Source: Bacteroidota bacterium (lineage in GTDB: Bacteria > Bacteroidota > Bacteroidia > Chitinophagales > LD1). From it: 64,000 nt of DNA. A program made the translations under genes and the position numbers. The stretch is taken from the NCBI GenBank assembly GCA_018267365.1, contig JAFDYQ010000016.1:1-64000 (forward strand), given 5' to 3'. This document shows positions 34,682 through 43,246 of the stretch, in pieces; positions within the stretch are counted from its first letter, which is position 1; each line of letters opens with the position of its first letter. The notes beneath the pieces are model-generated. The model searched no databases. It worked only from the letters and a program-made list of their open reading frames with translations, and had not been told where the DNA came from.

Positions 34682-35464
34682 ATGGATGCCGTCATAGCCC
34701 CTAAAAAACCGCAAAAGGAACCCCTTGTAGCCCTCAAGAGACAGGAGCGCTACCAGGGTCATCTGCCATATTTCTTTGAGCCGGAGTGGTTTCCTGAGCT
34801 GCAGCCGCTCAAGGATCACTGGGTAGCCATCAGAGATGAGATCCTGGAGTACGAGCGCCTGCATGGTGCTATCCGGGGCCTGGATTCAAACCCCTACGTC
34901 GCACCTCAGATAGAGGGCATCGAGTGGAGCAATCTCTTTCTCGAAAACTTTATGATCCGCCATCATCGCAATCACAAGAAATTTCCTTTTCTCAGCTCTG
35001 TGATAGATCAGATATCTGGCTGCTCCTTTGCAGTCATCAGCGTACTGTCTCCACATACTATCATCAAGCCTCACTATGGTGATACCAATGGGATCGTGCG
35101 CAGTCATCTCGGCCTGGTCATCCCCGCCGGGCTACCCGACTGCGGCATACGGGTGGGAGAGGAGGAGCGCGGCTGGCAGGATGGTGAGCTGGTACTTTTC
35201 ACAGAGGCATATCTGCATGGCGCGTGGAATAACTCTGACAGCAAAAGATATGTACTGGTTCTCGACTTCGTGCCCGACTTTATGGGACAGAGCAAGATCA
35301 AAGTCTGCACCACACTGCTCGGCGCACAGTCGTTCAATTATCTGGAGCAGCGCTTTCCCCTATTTCGCCGCCTGCCGGACTCCTGGGCGGATATAGTGTG
35401 CTCCATACTGGCGCTAGGCTGGCGATTTTATCTTCCTATACAGCGCACTTTCAGCTTCTTATGA
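34682..35464 (+). CDS. Aspartyl/asparaginyl beta-hydroxylase-family Fe(II)/2OG enzyme (third copy)
   Basis: A 260-residue close paralogue of the 15200 protein. I choose ATG 34682 (MDAVIAPKKPQK) because it gives the paralogue length; the open frame upstream to 34463 adds 73 residues with no similarity and crosses the start of the divergent radical SAM gene. Core residues are His131 in KPHYGDTNG, Arg140 and His142 in RSHLGL, His179 in YLHGAWN, and Arg189. The C-terminal stretch ends WRFYLPIQRTFSFL, the tail shared with the other two copies. It is upstream of the B12-type radical SAM genes on the same strand, 83 bases away. Confidence 0.87.
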   Translation: MDAVIAPKKPQKEPLVALKRQERYQGHLPYFFEPEWFPELQPLKDHWVAIRDEILEYERLHGAIRGLDSNPYVAPQIEGIEWSNLFLENFMIRHHRNHKKFPFLSSVIDQISGCSFAVISVLSPHTIIKPHYGDTNGIVRSHLGLVIPAGLPDCGIRVGEEERGWQDGELVLFTEAYLHGAWNNSDSKRYVLVLDFVPDFMGQSKIKVCTTLLGAQSFNYLEQRFPLFRRLPDSWADIVCSILALGWRFYLPIQRTFSFL

Positions 35465-35547
35465 TATAATGTAGGATATAGCATTTGCTATTTCGGCTTT
35501 TATGTATTAATTATCGGATTGTCAGTCAGTACTATTACCTTAGCGGC

Positions 35548-37095
35548 ATGAAAGTTTGCTTGATCAATCCATCCCGGCTCATGAAGCCGATGAGCGCTAC
35601 CATGAAGCCGTCCCCGCCTCTGGGGCTCGGATTCATAGCAGGTGCGCTACATCGCGCCGGCCATACTATACAGGTGGTAGACTCTATGGCCGAGGCACCG
35701 GATCAGTATATTTATTTCAAAGATGATATCGTGCTGAATGGCCTGACGGAAGGCGAGATAGCAGATCTGATAGATCCGGACACGCGTATGATAGGCCTCA
35801 GCCTCATGTTTAGTGGCAACTGGCTCCACAATCGTAAGCTTATCGACTACCTCGGTATCCGCTTCCCGCAGGCGGTGATCATAGCAGGGGGCGAGCATCT
35901 GACCGCTGCGCCTGAGTTTTGTATCAGCCAGACGCACCATCTGCAGGTAGCTATCTGCGGCGAGGGAGAGGATACTGTAGTAGAGGTAGCGGCAGCTATT
36001 GATGCAGGTACTTCGTTTGACAGTATACCCGGCATAGTCTATCGTGATGCTACCGGCCACCCCCGGCGTACAGAGGCGCGCAGGCGCATACGTGAGGTAG
36101 AGGACGTGGCATGGCCGGGCTGGCAGTTCTTTCCGCTGGACAAATACAAACAACATAGCATCATCTATGGCGTAGATCGCGATGTATACTCCCTGCCGCT
36201 CATGGCTACGCGTGGCTGCCCCTATGAGTGCACGTTTTGCAGCAGCCCGCAGATGTGGGGTACACGCTACTTCATGCGCAGCCCTGCTGATGTGGCAGAC
36301 GAGGTAGAGCATTTCAAAAACACTTTCGGCGCTTTAAATTTTGACTTCTATGATCTCACTGCCATCATACGCAAGCAGTGGATCATAGACTTTGCCAAAG
36401 AGGTGATAAGCCGAGATCTGAATATCACCTGGCAGATACCCGCCGGAACGCGCTCTGAGGCCATAGACAGAGAGGTAGCACACTATTTGTACAAATCCGG
36501 CTGTAGAAACATCACCTATGCCCCCGAGAGCGGCTCTGAGGAGACGCTGCGCCTGATCAAAAAGAAAGTATCCCTGCCCAGGATGCTGGAGTCTATCACC
36601 TACTCCAGCGCCGAGAAGATGAATATAAAGATCAACGTCATCATCGGCTTTCCCAGCGAGGGTCATAGAAATATCTGGCAGACTGCGCTCTTTCTCATAC
36701 GCGCCAGCTGGCACGGGGTCAATGATATGGCACCATCCGTTTTCTCTCCCTATCCGGGCAGTGAGCTGTTTGCACAGCTGCTCGACGCGGGCAAAATAGA
36801 CATGACCAATGATGAGTATTTCTACCAGATCATCTATGTAGACACGTTTTTCAATAATTTCTTTTATAATGATAAAGTAAACAAACACATGTTGCGATTT
36901 TACCTGCTGCTGTACTTGTTTGTTTTTTACTCATCCAATTATATTTTTCACCCTGCGCGCTTGTACAAAACACTGCGCAACCTGATGACAAAGAAATATG
37001 AATCACGCGCAGAGATGGCACTCGGAGAGCTGATCAAGCGGTCCCGCATCAGGATCAAAAATCCGGCTGACCTGCCCGTGGAGTGGCAGTCATGA
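35548..37095 (+). CDS. B12-binding-domain-type radical SAM protein
   Basis: A 515-residue protein. An N-terminal Rossmann-like domain of the B12-binding kind (MKVCLINPSRL, LGLGFIAGALHRAGH, VIIAGGEHLTAAP, CGEGEDTVVE) is followed by a radical SAM core with CPYECTFCSSPQMWG (Cys224, Cys228, Cys231). The DxHxxG base-off cobalamin motif is not present, so B12 use is not certain. I start at ATG 35548 because MKVCLINPS matches the paralogue at 37188; 21 further codons upstream are unsupported. Such enzymes methylate unactivated carbons or rearrange rings (the BchE/PhpK type). Its product is followed by two more of the same type on the same strand. Confidence 0.87.
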   Translation: MKVCLINPSRLMKPMSATMKPSPPLGLGFIAGALHRAGHTIQVVDSMAEAPDQYIYFKDDIVLNGLTEGEIADLIDPDTRMIGLSLMFSGNWLHNRKLIDYLGIRFPQAVIIAGGEHLTAAPEFCISQTHHLQVAICGEGEDTVVEVAAAIDAGTSFDSIPGIVYRDATGHPRRTEARRRIREVEDVAWPGWQFFPLDKYKQHSIIYGVDRDVYSLPLMATRGCPYECTFCSSPQMWGTRYFMRSPADVADEVEHFKNTFGALNFDFYDLTAIIRKQWIIDFAKEVISRDLNITWQIPAGTRSEAIDREVAHYLYKSGCRNITYAPESGSEETLRLIKKKVSLPRMLESITYSSAEKMNIKINVIIGFPSEGHRNIWQTALFLIRASWHGVNDMAPSVFSPYPGSELFAQLLDAGKIDMTNDEYFYQIIYVDTFFNNFFYNDKVNKHMLRFYLLLYLFVFYSSNYIFHPARLYKTLRNLMTKKYESRAEMALGELIKRSRIRIKNPADLPVEWQS

Positions 37096-37131
37096 TCACC
37101 TTTGAAAACTGATTTTTTTGACGTCAAACAA

Positions 37132-37163
37132 TTGAATAACATGCCGCTGTCACCATATTTTTG
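37132..37163 (+). promoter_or_regulatory. Candidate promoter for the second B12-type radical SAM gene
   Basis: TTG at 37132-37134, a 21-base spacer and TATTTTTG at 37156-37163 match the Bacteroidota -33/-7 pattern. The -7 element lies 24 bases before the start codon at 37188. Confidence 0.5.
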
Positions 37164-37187
37164 GGATAGCTGTTTTTATAGCTGGAT

Positions 37188-38789
37188 ATGAAAGTTTGTA
37201 TCATCAGGCCTGCCGTCATACACAAGGAGATGGCATTTTCACACATGCCGGGGGCTCCGCTGGGGCCGGCCTATGTGGCTGCAGCCATACGGCAGCAGGG
37301 CCATGATGTGCAGGCCATAGATGCCGCCATAGAGGGGCTGTATGATGTAGAGAAGTTTGATACAGATCGCTTCAGTTTTGATACCTACATCTTTGGCCTG
37401 AATATAGAAAATACCGTGAGCCGCATCAGAGAGGGCACTGATGTCATCTGCTTCAGCCTCATGTATACCAATAGCTGGTACTTTGACAAAGAGCTCGTAG
37501 CAGCAGCCAGGCGCCGCTTCCCTCAGGCAGTGATCATAGCGGGGGGAGAGCACGTCACAGCAGCTCCGGCCTACTGCTTTGACACTGCCCCTGATATAGA
37601 CTATATCGTATTGGGCGAGGGTGAGGCCACCGTCTGCGACCTGCTGCACGCTATCACACACGGCACTGCGCTGGCTGAAGTATCCCGCATAGCGTACCGG
37701 CACGAGGGTCAGGTAGTTATCAATAACTTCAGCCGGCGCATCAAGCGTATAGAAAATATAGACGCTATACCATGGCCAGCCTGGGATCTTTTCCCGCTGG
37801 ACAAATACTTCGGCTACAAGGTCAGCTACGGCGTATACCGGGGCCACACCCTGCCGGTCATGGCTTCGCGCGGCTGCCCATATGAGTGTACCTTCTGCTC
37901 CAGCCCGCAGATGTGGGGCAAAAAGTATAACCTCCGCGATGTGAAAGATTTTGTAGATGAGATGGAGCACTACTATCGGCTCTACGGAGTAGTCAATTTT
38001 GATTTCTTTGACCTCACAGCTATCATCTACAAGGACTGGATCATCCGCCTGTGTGATGAGATCATAGCACGCGGGCTGGATATCAGCTATCAGATACCCG
38101 CCGGCACCCGCTCAGAGGCCATAGACAGAGAGGTAGCTACAAAGCTTTTTCAGTCGGGCTGTCTCAATATCACCTATGCGCCGGAGTCCGGCTCACCCCG
38201 CGTGCTGCATGACATCAAGAAGAAGGTGAAGCTCTCTAATATGCTCGACTCCATACGCTACTCATATGAGGTCGGCATGAATATCAAATTGAATATCATA
38301 GCAGGATTTCCAGATGAGACACATAGTGATATCTGGCGTACTATCTGGTTTCTGATACAGTCCAGCTGGTATGGCGCACATGACATGTATCCGGGGGTCT
38401 TCTCACCATATCCGGGCAGTGCCCTATACGACCGGCTGCAGGCGGAGGGTATGGTAGATCTCTATGATGATGGCTATATCATGGAGATAGTCAACTCTCA
38501 CGATCTCTGGCCGGGTCGGACCTACACGCATCGCATGAGCCCATTTGCTGTCAAGACCTATACGCTTATCATGTATCTGGCTTTTTATGGTAGCAATTTC
38601 CTGTTCAGGCCGGTACGCCTGTACAAACTGATCCGCAACCTGATCACAAAAAATCACGAGTCCCGTGCAGAGCTCGTACTGGCCCAGACTTTTACCAAAC
38701 TGTGGCTCTCCAAAAAGGAACATCGTAGCCGGCGTGATACTGCTATACCCGCCAGACCGTCTGCCAGCCTGACAGAGAGCACTACCTGA
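37188..38789 (+). CDS. B12-binding-domain-type radical SAM protein, paralogue of the 35548 gene
   Basis: A 533-residue protein of the same architecture as the preceding gene. The N-terminal Rossmann-like domain starts MKVCIIRPAV and includes VIIAGGEHVTAAPAYC and VLGEGEATV. The radical SAM core has CPYECTFCSSPQMWGKKYN (Cys230, Cys234, Cys237), almost identical to its neighbour around the cluster, and both share QIPAGTRSEAIDREV and NITYAPESGS. The two are a recent duplication relative to the third gene. DxHxxG is again absent. A Bacteroidota-type promoter lies just upstream, so it may be transcribed separately from the first copy. Confidence 0.87.
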   Translation: MKVCIIRPAVIHKEMAFSHMPGAPLGPAYVAAAIRQQGHDVQAIDAAIEGLYDVEKFDTDRFSFDTYIFGLNIENTVSRIREGTDVICFSLMYTNSWYFDKELVAAARRRFPQAVIIAGGEHVTAAPAYCFDTAPDIDYIVLGEGEATVCDLLHAITHGTALAEVSRIAYRHEGQVVINNFSRRIKRIENIDAIPWPAWDLFPLDKYFGYKVSYGVYRGHTLPVMASRGCPYECTFCSSPQMWGKKYNLRDVKDFVDEMEHYYRLYGVVNFDFFDLTAIIYKDWIIRLCDEIIARGLDISYQIPAGTRSEAIDREVATKLFQSGCLNITYAPESGSPRVLHDIKKKVKLSNMLDSIRYSYEVGMNIKLNIIAGFPDETHSDIWRTIWFLIQSSWYGAHDMYPGVFSPYPGSALYDRLQAEGMVDLYDDGYIMEIVNSHDLWPGRTYTHRMSPFAVKTYTLIMYLAFYGSNFLFRPVRLYKLIRNLITKNHESRAELVLAQTFTKLWLSKKEHRSRRDTAIPARPSASLTESTT

Positions 38790-38831
38790 TAGCATTGATC
38801 AAATACTGATGGAAATCATTTAATTTACAGC

Positions 38832-40424
38832 ATGGCTAAAGTGACATTTGCGGCATTGGGTACGGAGCAGCTGGGTATCAGCATGCTCTCTGCCATAGCG
38901 CGGTCCCATGGCCATCAGACTGGTCTGGCATTTTCTGCATCACTGTTTCACGACCGGTTCAATCTGGAGATGCCCGGGCTCGCACCATTCTTTGACGATA
39001 CCCAGGAGGTATACCGCGCTATAGAGCAGCAGCAGCCGGATGTGCTGGCTTTCTCGCCACTGACCTCTACCTATCAGTGGAGCCTGCAGATAGCCCGCCG
39101 CGTCAAGGCGTCAAACCCTCACATCAAGACAGTTTTCGGCGGGGTACATGCCTCTGCTGTACCGCATCTGCTGCTACGCCGGCCTGAGATCGACTTTGTA
39201 GTAGTGGGCGAGGGTGATGTCGCCTTTCCGGAGATCATACGTGCTGCCGCCGATCCCACATATAGCCAGCAGATACCCAATACGCGATACAAAGGCCCCG
39301 GCGGTCATATCATCACCGGACCCCAAAAAGGATTTATACAAGACCTCGATGCGCTGCCATTTGCAGATAAGCCGCTGTGGGAGGAGCATGTACGCCTCGG
39401 TGACCTCTACCTGGCCATGGCATCGCGGGGATGTCCCTATCGCTGCACCTTTTGCTTCAATAATTTTTTTGCCAAACTGCCGGAGGAAAAATCCGGGAAG
39501 TATGTACGGCTGCGTAGCCCCGCGCACATGATAGCAGAACTCAAAATAGCAAAGCAGCGCTATAATATTCAGGTGGTAGATTTTCAGGACGATATTTTTA
39601 CCACCAGCAAAAAATGGCTGCAGGACTTTCTGGCACTATATCGCAAAGAAATCAATAAACCCTTTCAGATACTCACGCATCCCCGGTATATGGATGACGA
39701 TGTGGCCCGCTGGCTGAGCCATGCCGGATGCCAGTGGATACAGATGGGTGTGCAGTCTATGGACGAGAGCTTCAAAAAAGATACTCTGCTCCGCTATGAG
39801 CGTAGCGAAGATGTGAGTGCTGCTATAGACGTGATGAATAAATACGGCATGAAGGTCAAGGTAGACCATATGTTCGGGCTGCCTGATGAGCCTGTCCATG
39901 CACAGGAAAATGCCCGCCTGCTCTATGCAGATCATCCCGCCCGCCGCATACAGACATTCTGGACCTGCTACCTGCCTGGCACCGAGATGATGAATGATGC
40001 GATAGAAAAAAACAGGCTCACAGAGGAGCAGGTGAGCAAGATCAATGAGGGGGAGGACTTTTACTTCTTTCGCAATACGGAGAATATCAAAGACGAAAAG
40101 CTGATGGACCTCTACAAAGCCTACGAGGTCATCTTCCGCATCATGCCTGTGCTGCCAGCCGGCCTGCGCAAAAGGATACTACCAAAACATATTTTGTTTA
40201 TTCCCCGCTTATTTATCCGGCCGCTATCCATGTTTAGCGATGTCATTACGGGCTTTATGCTCCGCAATCCGGAGTTTCGCGCCTATGCGTTGCACAATCT
40301 TTTTCATATCTGGAAGTTTGCGATGCGCAAAATCGGTATCCGCAGGGTAGTAGCTACCAGACCTTTGATGGAGGTGCCATTTCATCAGCCGGCTGTAGCA
40401 GAGGGGGCATCTCACGTTGCATGA
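38832..40424 (+). CDS. B12-binding-domain-type radical SAM protein (diverged third copy)
   Basis: A 530-residue protein. The B12-binding-like N-terminal domain has VFGGVHASAVPHLLL and VVGEGDVAFPE, the common hallmarks of the family. The radical SAM core has CPYRCTFCFNNFF (Cys201, Cys205, Cys208), and a later QMGVQSMDESFKKDTLLRYER segment is usual in methylase-type members. It is clearly less similar to the first two than they are to each other, so the three probably perform at least two different reactions. It is 42 bases after its neighbour on the same strand and 42 bases before the membrane protein gene at 40467. Confidence 0.87.
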   Translation: MAKVTFAALGTEQLGISMLSAIARSHGHQTGLAFSASLFHDRFNLEMPGLAPFFDDTQEVYRAIEQQQPDVLAFSPLTSTYQWSLQIARRVKASNPHIKTVFGGVHASAVPHLLLRRPEIDFVVVGEGDVAFPEIIRAAADPTYSQQIPNTRYKGPGGHIITGPQKGFIQDLDALPFADKPLWEEHVRLGDLYLAMASRGCPYRCTFCFNNFFAKLPEEKSGKYVRLRSPAHMIAELKIAKQRYNIQVVDFQDDIFTTSKKWLQDFLALYRKEINKPFQILTHPRYMDDDVARWLSHAGCQWIQMGVQSMDESFKKDTLLRYERSEDVSAAIDVMNKYGMKVKVDHMFGLPDEPVHAQENARLLYADHPARRIQTFWTCYLPGTEMMNDAIEKNRLTEEQVSKINEGEDFYFFRNTENIKDEKLMDLYKAYEVIFRIMPVLPAGLRKRILPKHILFIPRLFIRPLSMFSDVITGFMLRNPEFRAYALHNLFHIWKFAMRKIGIRRVVATRPLMEVPFHQPAVAEGASHVA

Positions 40425-40466
40425 ATTTTAGCGCCGGTATTTACTTTGCTTCCCTATTTTTAGCTT

Positions 40467-42173
40467 GTGAAAAAAATATTCGGTAGCCGGATACATGAAT
40501 GGCTGATCTGCTGTTTGATCTTCAGTATCAGCTATCTCTTTTTCTATCCGGTGGTAGATGATTATTCCTTTTTTGCCAGTAGTCTGGCCGCGCATCAGTT
40601 TTCTGATTTTTCCTACTTCGACTTTCACTGGCAGGGCTATATAGGTATCCGGGAGATATACAAGGCTTTTTATTATCTCCTTCCGCAGGTCAACTGGCAC
40701 TATGTCTTTAGTATCCTGACCGAGTTTGCCGGGCTCTATCTCTTATTACGTGTCTTGCGCACCATTGCACTGGACACCGTGCGTGATGAGTGGCTGATCA
40801 TCTCACTGCAGGTGCTATTTGGCCTCTTGTACATACAGGATATTATCTCTGTCTCACATACACGTGTTTCCATCATTTTCTGCGGAGTGGCTGTGTATAG
40901 GCTGGCATTTTTGCAGCGACCGCGCCGGCAGGATACGATCGCTGACACGCTCTTGTATATTACGGGCCTGCTGCTCCGGCCTGAGAGCAGCATCGGCACA
41001 TTGCTCCTGGCCGGCACCGGCCTGCTGCTTTTCACGCTGGATATCAGATATACGCTGCGCAGGCTCTGGATACCCGCCTCCATAGTGATCGTATTCCTGG
41101 CACTTTTTGCCATAGACCTGCAGACTACAGATATCTATGTGCGCCAGATAGAGCCCGAGATAGAATACAAAGTAATGGCCGATCGGATGCTTCCCCTCAG
41201 CGCCATGCAGACCCCGCAGGATTCTGTGAAACGAGAGGCCCTGAAGATCGGGATGTGGTTTGACACCAGAGGCATGTCTCCGGCATATATGCGCAGCATA
41301 CTGCTGCCCGGGGGTGATTTCAGCCCCGCACACTCGCTGGCTGTTTTCTATCACGTATACGGTTTTTACAAGTACTATTCATTCATTGATGTATTCATTG
41401 TTTTACTGCTGCTGCTCAGTGTCCTCGCCCCGCAGAGAGACTGGGGTAGTGTATGGCGCATGATGGTCTTTTCTATTTTCTCATTTCTGGTGATATACCT
41501 GCTGGACTACAATGGATTTCTGGTCTGTGACAGGCATTTTCTCAATCTGCAGTTTACCTCACTGCTTATTCTTTCATATTTCTTTTTTCATCAGCCCGGC
41601 ATCCCGGGTATCCTGCAGGGGGCCGTCAGGCTCGGTATAGGTTTGTGTGTAGCATTTGTCTTTCTGTGCTTCACTATCGCCAGGTATGCTCATGACAATA
41701 AAAACACCTATGCCGATATAGAGGCCGCAGAGCAGATGATGAAAAAGATAGAATCCCGGTACTCAGGCAGGCTGGTGATCAGCACCATAGACGGGCGCTT
41801 TCTTTTTGATCAGCACTTCTCCGTGTGGAATCACAACTATACAGCCAATCGCTATATACTATATGATTGGTTCACCTTTGCCAGTACACCGCGGTATGTA
41901 GACTACCTGAGCCGCAGCTGCGGCTGCGATGCGGCAGATCCGGCTGCGCTCTTCAGATGGTTTGCCGGTCAGAAGGCACTTTATCTGGCCGTGCCATACA
42001 GGTCGGCACTGACCAGCAGATATATGCAGACGGTGTATGGCTGTGATGTATATTTGGATGATCCCGTACGTGTGAATGATCTGGTAAAACAAAACAACAT
42101 ACAGACAGAAGACCTGGAGCTGCGTACTGTAAAACTCCGGTCAGATACCGCTCGCAGCGGTCACGGTCTGTAG
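40467..42173 (+). CDS. Polytopic membrane protein, paralogue of the 10035 gene
   Basis: A 568-residue integral membrane protein with about ten hydrophobic helices and a soluble C-terminal region. Start is GTG at 40467 (GTG AAA AAA ATA), which opens a plausible first helix; no ATG at the same place exists. It shares with the protein at 10035 the Q(V/I)EP(D/E)IE stretch, the SPAYMRSILLP motif, the RPESSIGTLL motif and a C-terminal Cys-Gly-Cys-Asp segment. The acidic VVDDYSFFA after helix 1 could be a GT-C type active site. Family unnamed to me. It ends 2 bases before the convergent desaturase gene. Confidence 0.6.
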   Translation: MKKIFGSRIHEWLICCLIFSISYLFFYPVVDDYSFFASSLAAHQFSDFSYFDFHWQGYIGIREIYKAFYYLLPQVNWHYVFSILTEFAGLYLLLRVLRTIALDTVRDEWLIISLQVLFGLLYIQDIISVSHTRVSIIFCGVAVYRLAFLQRPRRQDTIADTLLYITGLLLRPESSIGTLLLAGTGLLLFTLDIRYTLRRLWIPASIVIVFLALFAIDLQTTDIYVRQIEPEIEYKVMADRMLPLSAMQTPQDSVKREALKIGMWFDTRGMSPAYMRSILLPGGDFSPAHSLAVFYHVYGFYKYYSFIDVFIVLLLLLSVLAPQRDWGSVWRMMVFSIFSFLVIYLLDYNGFLVCDRHFLNLQFTSLLILSYFFFHQPGIPGILQGAVRLGIGLCVAFVFLCFTIARYAHDNKNTYADIEAAEQMMKKIESRYSGRLVISTIDGRFLFDQHFSVWNHNYTANRYILYDWFTFASTPRYVDYLSRSCGCDAADPAALFRWFAGQKALYLAVPYRSALTSRYMQTVYGCDVYLDDPVRVNDLVKQNNIQTEDLELRTVKLRSDTARSGHGL

Positions 42174-42175
42174 CA

Positions 42176-43147
42176 TCACTGGCCGCGGAGAAGGATCAGA
42201 AAAGTGCGTGAATAAGTAGTCTGGCTGGCCTGCAGGTATTCGCGCATCTCCGTATCCATCAGATAGGCCTCCATCTCTGCAAAGCAGGTGTAAGAAACCA
42301 TGGGATCCCAGTGGTGCAGCAGGTGCCTGTTGAACCCCGCCGGGCCCAGCATCCTGCTCAGCAGACTATCTCCAAAGATGCGGTGCATCTCACCATGATC
42401 AGTCATATTATAGTCTATACTGCTATCTGCATCCGGCCTGCGATGCTCCATGATCTGCCTGATCACCGACAGCAGCGGATAGCCCACTCCTGCGCCCAGC
42501 AGCCACGCTGCGCCTGCCTGCCAGTATCCGGCCAGCGCCAGACACCCGGCCAGGGTAGCATGCAGGAGCATACTGGTGGCAAATACCACCTGGCTCCTGC
42601 GCACCAGGTGGCCACCCGTCTCCTGTCCCTCATGGCGGATCATGTTCTTTTTGCGCACCAGTAGCACCTTTAGCACCTTCAGACCGGTCACGAGGTCGAG
42701 GATCAGCATCGGTGTTATCGCATCAAAATAAGACTTTTCTGTATCCTGTACCGTACCCAGGTATCTATGGTGGGCCGCATGCATCACCCGGTAAAACTTT
42801 ACATCCAGCCCTGTCAGTATACCGATAAAGATATTGGCCAGAAGGTCATTATTGGTTTTGTCTGCTGCTATATTGAAGTGTGCAGCCTCATGCATGAAGA
42901 GATGCAGGTAGGCTATCGCGCCGCCTATGATCAGCGCAGCTATAGGCACTGTCAGCATCCAGAGCCCCGGGTACCACTGCTGCATCAGGATAGCCGCTAC
43001 CAGCGCTGGCACGAGCACTATATATGCTAGTGCGATATCTCTCCATACTATACCATACCTCGCACGCAGCCCCGCACGGAAGTCCAGATAGCCCAGGCCA
43101 CTGCTATTGATGATCTTCGATTTATCCGTGTAGTATGATGTCTGCAT
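42176..43147 (-). CDS. Membrane fatty-acid desaturase family protein
   Basis: A 323-residue membrane di-iron protein of the FA_desaturase family. The histidine boxes are HEAAH (residues 86-90), HAAHH (123-127) and HLLHH (275-279), with further conserved histidines in MEHRRPDAD and DHGEMHR. Members introduce double bonds or hydroxyl groups into acyl chains; related alkane and carotenoid enzymes share the boxes. With the ACP/KAS III pair it suggests a modified acyl chain in the product. Divergent from the Gfo-type gene at 43247 across 99 bases, in which only a 7-of-8 match (TAAGTTTC, 43227) to the -7 element is seen. Confidence 0.87.
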   Translation of the reverse strand: MQTSYYTDKSKIINSSGLGYLDFRAGLRARYGIVWRDIALAYIVLVPALVAAILMQQWYPGLWMLTVPIAALIIGGAIAYLHLFMHEAAHFNIAADKTNNDLLANIFIGILTGLDVKFYRVMHAAHHRYLGTVQDTEKSYFDAITPMLILDLVTGLKVLKVLLVRKKNMIRHEGQETGGHLVRRSQVVFATSMLLHATLAGCLALAGYWQAGAAWLLGAGVGYPLLSVIRQIMEHRRPDADSSIDYNMTDHGEMHRIFGDSLLSRMLGPAGFNRHLLHHWDPMVSYTCFAEMEAYLMDTEMREYLQASQTTYSRTFLILLRGQ

Positions 43148-43246
43148 CGCTATATCAGCACCGTTTTTCCAAAGATACCCATTCGGTCTATAAATCAGTG
43201 CGCGTCTTGGATAGAAACTTGTAAATTAAGTTTCGATATTTATCAT

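Noticed and set aside
37188..38789. Definite cobalamin dependence of the three B12-domain-type radical SAM proteins
   Set aside because: None shows the DxHxxG motif. Many family members bind B12 without it, but some do not bind it at all, so it is left open.
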